In this document: piece after piece, positions 31,277 to 38,649 of the stretch | Position numbering within the stretch: position 1 is the first letter of the stretch | Layout of the letters: every line of letters begins with the position of its first letter | NCBI GenBank assembly: GCA_002336105.1 | Contig: DDEQ01000050.1 | Span: 1 to 51,777, forward strand | Length of the DNA: 51,777 nucleotides | Direction: 5' to 3' | DNA from: Chthonomonas sp. UBA1950 | GTDB lineage: Bacteria; Armatimonadota; Fimbriimonadia; Fimbriimonadales; Fimbriimonadaceae | The notes under the pieces: generated by a model | Told to the model about the DNA's origin: nothing | Seen by the model: the letters and a program-made list of their open reading frames with translations, nothing else | Databases searched by the model: none | Program-made: the position numbers and the translations under genes

Positions 31277-32144
31277 AGTGCACCCACCTTTTCTGCGTTC
31301 CAAATAAGGCCGATGTGAGGACAACGATTGCCAAGAACAAAACCCACGCCATTGCACTTGCGTAGCCCATGTCGGCGTATCGCCAAGCTCGGTCAAACAA
31401 GTACAGAGCGTAGAACCGAGTCGAGTCTTCTGGGCCACCGTTCGTCATGATGTAAGCCTGAGTGAAGTATTGTAGCGACCCGATGACACCCATCACGAGG
31501 TTGAAAAAGATAACGGGCGTGAGCATGGGGAGGGTGATCTTAAACAGCCTCTTGGCTGGCGAAGCTCCGTCAACGATTGCAGCTTCGTATAGGTAATTCG
31601 GGATGTCTTTTAGGCCGGCAAGGTAAATTACCATGCTGTTCCCAACTCCCCAAAGCCCCATGAACATCAGGCTCCAAAGCGCCCATTTGGGGTCACCTAA
31701 CCAGGCAGGGCCGGTAACCCCACATTTCGCCAGCAGTCCGTTTACAAGGCCTATCTGAGGATTGAGTATCCAACTGAAAATCGCTGTTGTAGCTACTGTA
31801 GGAACGATCGAGGGGAGAAAGAAAACAGTCCGATAAACTGAAATCCCCCGAACATTAGCATTGAGCAACAGCGCAAGGATCACACCACAAAAGATGCCAA
31901 GGGGGACCGAAATGATAGCAAACTTGAGCGTAACTACAGCGGCATTTCGAAACACCTGATCGTCGAAAATAAGGCTTTGATAGTTAGCTAATCCGACGAA
32001 TTTGGGCGGACGAACGATGTCGTACCTAGTGAACGAGAGCTGTATGCTCCGAAGAAATGGCAAACCGGTGAAGACAATGAAGCCGATCAGCCAAGGCGAA
32101 ATGAACGCCAAACCAGTGAGTTCACGGCGAAGCTTTGGACTCAC
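31266..32144 (-). CDS. Carbohydrate ABC transporter permease, MalF/UgpA type
   Basis: 292 aa, six to seven membrane helices, with the EAA loop YEAAIVDGASPAKRLFKITLP. It is the first permease of the CUT1-type importer. The best start is GTG 32144: AAAAAGGAG stands 6 nt upstream and the GTG overlaps the preceding TGA (GTGA). The frame is open to an ATG at 32177, but that one has no ribosome site and would overlap the glycosidase by 37 bp. The first residues are then MSPKLRRELTGLAFISPWLI, a normal start for these proteins. Confidence 0.93.
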   Translation of the reverse strand: MSPKLRRELTGLAFISPWLIGFIVFTGLPFLRSIQLSFTRYDIVRPPKFVGLANYQSLIFDDQVFRNAAVVTLKFAIISVPLGIFCGVILALLLNANVRGISVYRTVFFLPSIVPTVATTAIFSWILNPQIGLVNGLLAKCGVTGPAWLGDPKWALWSLMFMGLWGVGNSMVIYLAGLKDIPNYLYEAAIVDGASPAKRLFKITLPMLTPVIFFNLVMGVIGSLQYFTQAYIMTNGGPEDSTRFYALYLFDRAWRYADMGYASAMAWVLFLAIVVLTSALFGTQKRWVHYGS

Positions 32145-34150
32145 GAGCGGCTCCTTTTTAGGTGAATCAAAGCGCAATCTCTAGATTTGAGTCGAATGAC
32201 AATCTGATCATTGATCGTCACATCTGCTCTTGACCAAAGCTCATGTAGCTTCCATTCGCCTGTGATGCCAAGTCTGTCTAGTTTCACGGTTTTGGTAACG
32301 GCGTCGGTCCGGTTGAAGTTGAAGAGTGCGATGTAGTAACTATCATCGTCTTCTTTCCAATAGAAGATGTCTCCAGAGCCTTCACCCATGTCGGCATTCA
32401 CTGGCCGAAAGTCGGGTGTTTTCCAAGCCAACTCAAGAGCTTCTCGATTGCCAAAAATCTCTTTCACGCGCTCAATGGCTTTCGGATTGGTCAGGTTGTC
32501 GCCTTCGATCATCATGCCGCCACCAATCACCGAAGCGGTGAAGCGAGTCCGTCCTTCTTCGATCATCGTGGGTGGTTCACCAAGTGCCTGATACACGCAA
32601 GCACTGTCGGCATCGACAAACGGGTACAAGGATTTGGCTTGCCACCAGGCGTAATTTTGCGAGTTCAGGAAGTATTCGCTCGCGCCGATATTCGAAAAGA
32701 CATCACAGCTTAGGCGTCTGGCATGCCCGTACCCATGTGGGAAGAGCGGAGCAATGCTCAGGCTGATGAAAATCGGTCGGCCAACCTTCTTAAGCGAGAG
32801 TTGCTCGACAATTCGCTGCATTCCTACTCGGTAGGCAGCGGTTCCAGTCGTAATCTTCTTGTCATAGTGCTCGCCTTCCAGCGCGCCATGCGTCGTGAAG
32901 TCGAGTTTGATATAGTCAAACCCTTGATCGACGAAGTCCTTCAAGGTGGCGTCAATGCGAGCCAGTGTGCCCGGGTGGGTTGGGTCGAGTGGCCATCCGC
33001 TATCCAGCTTTGGTAGTAACTCGCCTTCCTTGTCTTTGAGTTGAAGGTCTTTGTATTTATACTTGCCGATTGCCTTCGAATCTGGCTCTCCCCAGTTCAC
33101 AAATGGTGTCCAGTAGATGCCCGCCTTGAGTCCGGCGGCATGGGCTTTATGACAGAATTCAATGCGCTGTTTTCGGCTCAGGTTGTCCCAGAAGGAATCG
33201 AAATTGACATAGGCAGTGCCCCCCGTTCTGAGCCACGGTAGCTCTTTGTCGATGAAATTGATCGCAGCAAGCGCCGAATCATTGTTGATTTCGGACTTGT
33301 GACCAGACCAACTATTCCAACCTGTCGGGACCGGACCTTCCCAAGCGAGAGGCTTCTGCACGAGAGCATTTAAGGCTCCAAAACGCTCAAGCCCTGTCCT
33401 CCAGTCCGAGTACTGTCCGATGCTGAATCTAGGCGAAGAAATGGGATTGCCCATCACGACCCCGTGAGGCAATTTGTCTCGAGTGTGCGATCCAGTAGCT
33501 CCAGCAAATACCGTTAGTCCACCGACTTTGCTGAATTTCACCGCCGATTTCCAGAGATCGTGGTCTATGGAACCAGCGACGAGACCGAGCCTAGTCGAGT
33601 CGTCGTAAATCGCGCCTACTTCGTAGCTCCCTTCAGGAGCGTTTTCGACCCAGCCATCAGACCGGTACCGGTCATAGGCATCGTTATCATAGGGCACGCC
33701 AAGACATTGCAGGGGGGCAGAGTGAGCAATCGACACCGAGTCGGTAACAATCGGGGCCATGTAGTTGGCTCGTAGAGTTCCTGTTGAGTCGAGATAAGTC
33801 AGTTGAATGATCGCTTCAGATTTGCCCTCGTAAACCCAAAACGACTGCCTGAGTTCTTCCGAATCGCCGCCTTTGTTATGAACAACAAGCAGAACTCCTT
33901 TCCCGAATTTGTCGTGAACTGGCTTTGTCTCGATGAGGTGCGTGGGACGTGCGTCTGTTCTCTTCAGGTTGCCTGGCGAGTAGCGGAGTTCGCCATGAGC
34001 ATTCAGAAGGCTTGCAGCTCCGTTCACCCATTCCAATGAAAAGCGTCCTGTAGCTTTGGCCACTTTGAGCGAGAGACGCCCGTTTTCGACAATGACAAGA
34101 TCATGAGAGGTCTTAACATTGACCGGCGGCATTGCTGGCTGAATAAACAT
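32141..34150 (-). CDS. Clan GH-D glycosidase, alpha-galactosidase-like (GH36/GH27 type)
   Basis: 669 aa. An N-terminal beta-sandwich (about 1-250) is followed by a TIM barrel: VPTGWNSWSGHKSEINNDSA, FDSFWDNLSRKQRIEFCHKA, LKAGIYWTPFVNWGEPDSKA, then YIKLDFTTHG with the nucleophile Asp. A C-terminal beta domain follows (YYIALFNFNRTDAV). It resembles alpha-galactosidases and alpha-N-acetylgalactosaminidases of clan GH-D. No signal peptide is visible, so it probably acts on imported oligosaccharides. ATG 34150 has TAGG about 9 nt upstream. It sits 11 bp after the GH95 gene and overlaps the permease start. The exact family (GH36 subgroup or another clan member) needs a profile search. Confidence 0.8.
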   Translation of the reverse strand: MFIQPAMPPVNVKTSHDLVIVENGRLSLKVAKATGRFSLEWVNGAASLLNAHGELRYSPGNLKRTDARPTHLIETKPVHDKFGKGVLLVVHNKGGDSEELRQSFWVYEGKSEAIIQLTYLDSTGTLRANYMAPIVTDSVSIAHSAPLQCLGVPYDNDAYDRYRSDGWVENAPEGSYEVGAIYDDSTRLGLVAGSIDHDLWKSAVKFSKVGGLTVFAGATGSHTRDKLPHGVVMGNPISSPRFSIGQYSDWRTGLERFGALNALVQKPLAWEGPVPTGWNSWSGHKSEINNDSALAAINFIDKELPWLRTGGTAYVNFDSFWDNLSRKQRIEFCHKAHAAGLKAGIYWTPFVNWGEPDSKAIGKYKYKDLQLKDKEGELLPKLDSGWPLDPTHPGTLARIDATLKDFVDQGFDYIKLDFTTHGALEGEHYDKKITTGTAAYRVGMQRIVEQLSLKKVGRPIFISLSIAPLFPHGYGHARRLSCDVFSNIGASEYFLNSQNYAWWQAKSLYPFVDADSACVYQALGEPPTMIEEGRTRFTASVIGGGMMIEGDNLTNPKAIERVKEIFGNREALELAWKTPDFRPVNADMGEGSGDIFYWKEDDDSYYIALFNFNRTDAVTKTVKLDRLGITGEWKLHELWSRADVTINDQIVIRLKSRDCALIHLKRSRS

Positions 34151-34160
34151 ATTGTAAAAC

Positions 34161-36419
34161 CTAAGCGCGGACCTTGACCTTGGTGGCGCCGGGGCCGCGA
34201 ACCTTAAACTCTGTGACCTTACCGTTCTTCCATTTGAAGTCTACGGTTTGGCCACCTCTCATACAGAGGCCCTTTACTTCACCATCTTTCCAGGATTTTG
34301 GAAGGGCTGGCAAAAGCTTTACTTCGCCTTCTCGGCTCTGAATGAGCATTTCTGCAACTGCTGCTGCCCCGCCAAAGTTGCCATCGATTTGGAAAGGCGG
34401 GCAGGCATCCAAAAGGTTTGGATAGGCGCCGCCGCCTCCATCGTATCGAATGCTGGTGTCAGCTACAGGATTTAGCAATAGTTTGAGCAGCGTCCAAGCT
34501 TTCTCGCCTTCGTGCAATCGAGACCAAAGGCATGCTTTGTAAGCGATGCACCAACCTACGCCGTCGTCGCCCCGCCGCTGTAGAGAAACCTTTGCAGCTT
34601 TCGCTAACTCGGGAGTTTGGTCCATCGAGATTTCGGTGGCAGGATATAAGCCATACAGGTTTGAGACGTGGCGATGATGAACGTCTTGTTCTTCGTAGTC
34701 CTCTAGCCACTCCATGATTTGGCCGTGTTTTCCGACTCGTGTTGGAGCTAGTTTTGCACGCTTAGAAATTAGCTCTCGTCGGAATTCCTCGTCAATGCTT
34801 AGCTCTTTGGATGCTGAAATCACATTTCCGAATAACTCGCGGACAAGTTGCATGTCCATGGTTGGCCCCATACAGTTCGAGATTCCTTTACCTGTTGTTG
34901 GATCGATGAAAGAATTCTCTGGTGAGTTCGATGGGGAAGTCATGTACCAGCCGGTTTTGGGATCGCGAACGAGCATATCCATGAAGAAAAGAGCTGCCCC
35001 TTTGAGAGTTGGATAGACCTCACGAAGATTTTTCTTGTCCTTTGTAAAAGCGTAGTGGTCCCAAAGGTGCTCGCACAGCCAAGCTCCTCCTCCGCAGAAC
35101 GAACCCCAGTTCGATGATTCGCCAGGGGACGTAAAGTGCCAAGGGTTTGTGATGACGTGAGCAACCCAGCCACGAGCATCGTAGTATGCCTTTGCAGTTT
35201 TCTCACCATTCGAAACAAGCTTCGGAATGAACTTGAGAAGCGGTCGATGGCAATCAGCGAGGTTGGTGACTTCGGCTGGCCAGTAGTTCATCTGAACATT
35301 GACGTCGAGGTGAAAATCTCCGTTCCACGGAGTGCGGGTCTCTTCAGCCCAGATGCCCTGTAAGTTCGTTGGTAGTGGGCTGTCGGGGCGACTTCCCGAG
35401 ATGAGGAGATATCGACCAAAGTTGAAGTAGAGAGTCGCAAGAGAAGGGTCTTCCTCTCCGGATTTCATGGCTTCTAACCGTTTGAGCGTAGGCATTTGTG
35501 CGCTTGGGCCAGACGGCAGAGTCAGAGATACGCGTCGATAATATCGCTGATGATTTCGCGTTCCGTTTCGGCGGATCTGCTCAAAATTTCGGGTTGAAGC
35601 CTGCTCAATCGTCCGTAAGGTCTGCTTCTGAAAATCAGGTTCAAACATATTAGTACCTGCCGATACTAATAGAGTTGCTTCGTCTGCGCCCGAGACATGG
35701 ATGCCGGTTTGATCAGTCGTGACTTTCCCACCTTTCGCCACCACTCTCAATCTGCCCTGAAACCGAACTCCTTCAACTGAGGGATTTCCGCTGTCAAGTT
35801 GTCCAGTCAGGATGAAGTCGTTTCCGTCTATATTACTAGTCGCTCGTTCTGATCGACTTAACGTAGCGTCGAACGTAATCACGCCCGGCTTGTCCGCTTT
35901 GTAGCGATAGGCAATCACTCCATCGGGAGCGGAGGCTATCGCCTCTCGCATAAATGTCGTTCTGCCAGACCGATAAGAGATCGAAGCAACGGCGGTGTCG
36001 AGATTAAGCTCGCGCCTATAATCTGAAAAATCAGCTTTTGGCGTCCGGATAATCAGGTCGCCAAGCACCTGATAGCACCCATATTGAGGACCTGAACTGC
36101 CCGGTCCCTTGCAGACGAAGTTCTTCTGCATCAGGCTCTCAGCTTCAGAGTTCTTACCCTCAAGGAGAAGCTGCCGGATTGTGGGGAGGATTCTGTGAGC
36201 GTCTTCACGATCTGCGTCTTGAGGCGAACCAGACCACATCGTCGATTCGTTGAGAACGACTCGCTCCTCAGATACTCCGCCAAAAACCATCGCACCGAGA
36301 CGACCGTTCCCCAGAACCGACGACTCGTAAAAGCGAGTCGCCGGTTCCTGAGTCCAGATCGTTTGTCCCGGATCGATTTTGGTGGTGTTAACCATTACGA
36401 TCGCCAGAATAGAAATCAC
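34161..36419 (-). CDS. GH95 alpha-L-fucosidase (or alpha-L-galactosidase)
   Basis: 752 aa. It opens with the GH95 signature: ATRFYESSVLGNGRLGAMVF and LNESTMWSGSPQDADRED, then YQVLGDLIIR. The catalytic (alpha/alpha)6 barrel contains WNGDFHLDVNVQMNYWPAE, whose asparagines help activate water in this inverting family, and HRHVSNLYGLYPATEI. It should remove terminal alpha-1,2-linked L-fucose or L-galactose. The first 9 residues are hydrophobic but too few for a clear signal peptide; a start at ATG 36395 would drop them. The open frame begins with GTG 36419, 6 bp after the lipoprotein gene. It is part of the same operon as the ABC importer. Confidence 0.93.
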   Translation of the reverse strand: MISILAIVMVNTTKIDPGQTIWTQEPATRFYESSVLGNGRLGAMVFGGVSEERVVLNESTMWSGSPQDADREDAHRILPTIRQLLLEGKNSEAESLMQKNFVCKGPGSSGPQYGCYQVLGDLIIRTPKADFSDYRRELNLDTAVASISYRSGRTTFMREAIASAPDGVIAYRYKADKPGVITFDATLSRSERATSNIDGNDFILTGQLDSGNPSVEGVRFQGRLRVVAKGGKVTTDQTGIHVSGADEATLLVSAGTNMFEPDFQKQTLRTIEQASTRNFEQIRRNGTRNHQRYYRRVSLTLPSGPSAQMPTLKRLEAMKSGEEDPSLATLYFNFGRYLLISGSRPDSPLPTNLQGIWAEETRTPWNGDFHLDVNVQMNYWPAEVTNLADCHRPLLKFIPKLVSNGEKTAKAYYDARGWVAHVITNPWHFTSPGESSNWGSFCGGGAWLCEHLWDHYAFTKDKKNLREVYPTLKGAALFFMDMLVRDPKTGWYMTSPSNSPENSFIDPTTGKGISNCMGPTMDMQLVRELFGNVISASKELSIDEEFRRELISKRAKLAPTRVGKHGQIMEWLEDYEEQDVHHRHVSNLYGLYPATEISMDQTPELAKAAKVSLQRRGDDGVGWCIAYKACLWSRLHEGEKAWTLLKLLLNPVADTSIRYDGGGGAYPNLLDACPPFQIDGNFGGAAAVAEMLIQSREGEVKLLPALPKSWKDGEVKGLCMRGGQTVDFKWKNGKVTEFKVRGPGATKVKVRA

Positions 36420-36425
36420 GGGTCT

Positions 36426-36602
36426 TTATGGGTTACTAGGTGCGGGTGGGTTGCCGGTTGGCTTAGGCATCGGAGGTGGTCCGCTGCCTTCTTGTTTCAC
36501 CGCGATCTTGTTAGGATCAAAGTTATCGCCACCGTTGTTGCTGCAGCCGACCAATTGGGTCGCTGCAGCAATGACTAGAATCAGGAGAGAGGTTTTCTTC
36601 AT
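36426..36602 (-). CDS. 58-aa Pro-rich lipoprotein
   Basis: Read directly: MKKTSLLILVIAAATQLVGC then SNNGGDNFDP and a Pro/Gly-rich tail ending GNPPAPSNP. It has a basic N-terminus, a hydrophobic core and the lipobox LVGC (Cys20), so it should be cleaved by signal peptidase II and lipid-anchored. The mature part is only 39 residues and unstructured. It starts 3 bp after the stop of the pseudopilin-like gene and stops 6 bp before GH95, so it is operon-internal and probably translated by coupling. No family is recognised; small lipoproteins of this kind often accompany pseudopilin-like genes. Its function is unknown. Confidence 0.8.
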   Translation of the reverse strand: MKKTSLLILVIAAATQLVGCSNNGGDNFDPNKIAVKQEGSGPPPMPKPTGNPPAPSNP

Positions 36603-36605
36603 TCG

Positions 36606-37499
36606 TTATTTCCATTCGCCCATCTGAGTCATCCAGTAGGTGACTGCGGGGGCTCCCGGCCAACCTGATCCAGTGACTCGGACTTTATACATGTCGTAAA
36701 CATCGTCTGCAAACGAGCGGTAGGCATTCATTGATTTGACGTGACCGTCGAAGAAGGAGAACGCAACGAGTTTGTTTCCGATGCCGCGGGCGTATGACAC
36801 TTGGTTGTTGCTAATGCCACACCAATAGGTGTCGCATCCATACGCGAAGAATCTCGAATAGATATTCGGGAATGGGGTGCGAGTTCCCATCGTCATCGCC
36901 GTACCTGCGATGTTCTCTAGCGAATTGGCTGTGCCTGAACCACCGCGAACATAGACTGGATTGTTATCCCAAGTGTAAGCGCGCTGCCAAACGGTTGCGT
37001 CCTCGCTCTCGATGTCGGTGAGGGAATCGCCTTGACCTTCGTTCTTACCTGCATCGCAGTTAAGCGCGAAGGCTCGTGGAAATCGACTCGATTGATCTCC
37101 GTAATAGGTTTGACCGTTGTCTTGGAATGGAGCCCAGTTGCCGTCATAGGTCGGGGCTTCGAAGATGCCGCCGCTCCCTTGCTCTTGACGGGTGTAGATC
37201 GTACCGTCAGCTTTAGGGGTCTTGCCACCGTTTTTAATGTATGGAAGGATCGAATCTTTCCAGGTTAGGCCTTGGCTGCGAGGATGGCTCCAGTTCATTT
37301 GGTAGACCGTGACGAGCATATCGTCGAAGTCTCCGGAGTACATGACAATGCCGAGAGCACTGTTTTTGATGTTGCTCAGTTCCTGCGTTCGCTTAGCGGC
37401 TGCTTTAGCTTGCGCAAAGACCGGGAAAAGGATAGCTGCAAGGATTGCAATGATTGCAATGACGACGAGTAGTTCAATGAGCGTAAATGCTTTTTTCAT
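36606..37499 (-). CDS. Prepilin-type pseudopilin-like protein (DUF1559-like)
   Basis: 297 aa. The N-terminus MKKAFTLIELLVVIAIIAIL is a class III prepilin signal: cleavage before F5, with E10 at mature position 5-6, then the helix continues into AAILFPVFAQAKAAAKRTQ, a form typical of Armatimonadota. The C-terminal part (e.g. IVMYSGDFDDML, YARGIGNKLVAFSFFDGHVK) resembles DUF1559-type secreted proteins, where 'sF.DGHVk' recurs. It should be exported through the type IV pilus/type II secretion route and stay envelope-bound. ATG 37499 is required for a proper prepilin start; the frame is open to 37559. Located directly after lacI and before glycosidases, it may bind extracellular glycans. Confidence 0.9.
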   Translation of the reverse strand: MKKAFTLIELLVVIAIIAILAAILFPVFAQAKAAAKRTQELSNIKNSALGIVMYSGDFDDMLVTVYQMNWSHPRSQGLTWKDSILPYIKNGGKTPKADGTIYTRQEQGSGGIFEAPTYDGNWAPFQDNGQTYYGDQSSRFPRAFALNCDAGKNEGQGDSLTDIESEDATVWQRAYTWDNNPVYVRGGSGTANSLENIAGTAMTMGTRTPFPNIYSRFFAYGCDTYWCGISNNQVSYARGIGNKLVAFSFFDGHVKSMNAYRSFADDVYDMYKVRVTGSGWPGAPAVTYWMTQMGEWK

Positions 37500-37539
37500 A
37501 GGTATCTCTTCTTTGAGTGCAGATTTGTCTTCGACTCTG

Positions 37540-38577
37540 TTAGGTAGCCGTAGATTCACGAACGATCAGTTCGGGAACGAGAATTCTTTGTTGTAATGGC
37601 GATGTGGGGTCCTCCATTTGTGCTTGTAGGAATTGCCAGGTGAGTCGGCACATCTCTTCGATGGGCTGTTTGACGGTGGTGATCGGAACTTGACAGTGCG
37701 CTGTCTCGTCGATGCCATTGAAACCGACAATCGCAACCTCTTGCCCGACCTTGATGCCATGGTTTAGCAGGATCGTCGATACCGTTACGGCGGTTTCGTC
37801 GTTCATACAAAGCAGGGCTTCAGGGAGTTTCCTTGAATTGATGATCTCATCGAGGACTTGTTTGATTGATCTATAAGTTGTAGTTTCGACGCCTATCGTT
37901 TGTGAAGGCAATCCCGAGCCCTCCATTGCGTCTCGATACGCGTCAAATCTTGGTCCGCTGTCGATTAGGTCCGAAGTCCAAGGCGCAACGTAAGCGATTT
38001 GCTTACGACCGGTAGAAAGGAGGTGGTCCATCGCCATATCTGCGCCGCGTCGTAAATCGACACCGACGAAAGAGCGAGCCTCTGACCAGTAGGCGCCCAT
38101 GCTGACAAACGGGATCATCGGTGCGATCCGATCCGATTGCTGAGCAAAGGCTTCAACCGAAGCAGATGTATCGAAAGCAATAATGCCGTCAACTGGAACC
38201 CTTAGCGCTCGGTCAAACGAATGTGCTGAAGAGTATTCAATGTCAACATCGGTGACCGCGAGGACGGATTCCGTTCCTCGAAGCAGAGAGCGCATACAGT
38301 CGAGGACTTCGCCACGATAAGTCGAAAACTCCAAACTCATCCAAAAGCCGACCAATCCAGTTCGGCCATTGGTGAGCGCTCGGGCGGCAGAATTAGGAAG
38401 GTAGCCGAGTTCCTTGGCAGCGCTTAAGACCTTCTCTCGAGTCTCGGGTGATATAGAGATGTCGGACCGACCACTGAGGACGCGCGACACGGTTGCTCCC
38501 GAGATATTGGCAATTCTCGCAACGTCGTCCCTCGTCGGACGCCCAGACCGCCTTGGCTGCACGCGTGTACTGTACAC
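37540..38577 (-). CDS. LacI-family transcriptional regulator
   Basis: 345 aa from GTG 38577. The LacI helix-turn-helix TRDDVARIANISGATVSRVLSG begins near residue 14 and is followed by the hinge ETREKVLSAAKELGYLPNSAARAL. The periplasmic-binding-protein-like core has typical segments (TGLVGFWMSL; DGIIAFDT; ALLCMNDETAV; EVAIVGFNGIDETAHCQVPITTV). It should repress the sugar operon until its sugar binds. I chose GTG 38577 because a consensus TATAAT ends 6 nt before it, which puts the mRNA start at the start codon. The frame is open to an ATG at 38598, but that lies upstream of the promoter element. GTG 38562 is also possible. Confidence 0.9.
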   Translation of the reverse strand: MYSTRVQPRRSGRPTRDDVARIANISGATVSRVLSGRSDISISPETREKVLSAAKELGYLPNSAARALTNGRTGLVGFWMSLEFSTYRGEVLDCMRSLLRGTESVLAVTDVDIEYSSAHSFDRALRVPVDGIIAFDTSASVEAFAQQSDRIAPMIPFVSMGAYWSEARSFVGVDLRRGADMAMDHLLSTGRKQIAYVAPWTSDLIDSGPRFDAYRDAMEGSGLPSQTIGVETTTYRSIKQVLDEIINSRKLPEALLCMNDETAVTVSTILLNHGIKVGQEVAIVGFNGIDETAHCQVPITTVKQPIEEMCRLTWQFLQAQMEDPTSPLQQRILVPELIVRESTAT

Positions 38578-38581
38578 GCGT
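38561..38581. promoter_or_regulatory. Perfect 21-bp palindrome at the lacI start, autoregulatory operator
   Basis: The half-site ACGCGTGTAC (38561-38570) and its exact complement (38572-38581) flank a single T. It covers the predicted transcription start and first codons of the LacI gene, so a bound repressor dimer would block initiation. The length and symmetry suit a LacI-family dimer. Confidence 0.8.
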
Positions 38582-38583
38582 TC

Positions 38584-38589
38584 ATTATA
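38584..38589 (-). promoter_or_regulatory. Consensus -10 box (TATAAT) for leaderless lacI
   Basis: Minus-strand TATAAT, then GAACGC (6 nt), then GTG 38577. No good -35 hexamer is seen at 16-18 bp. It adjoins the 21-bp operator. Confidence 0.6.
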
Positions 38590-38649
38590 ACATGACATAC
38601 AAAAATGGGTAGTCGAAAAGTGAAAAACCCGTAAAAAGAGCCAAATAGG

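Noticed and set aside
31277..31438. A longer N-terminus (54 more residues) for the solute-binding protein
   Set aside because: It would overlap the permease gene by more than 170 bp and put the signal sequence in the interior; ATG 31276 has a ribosome site and a proper signal sequence.
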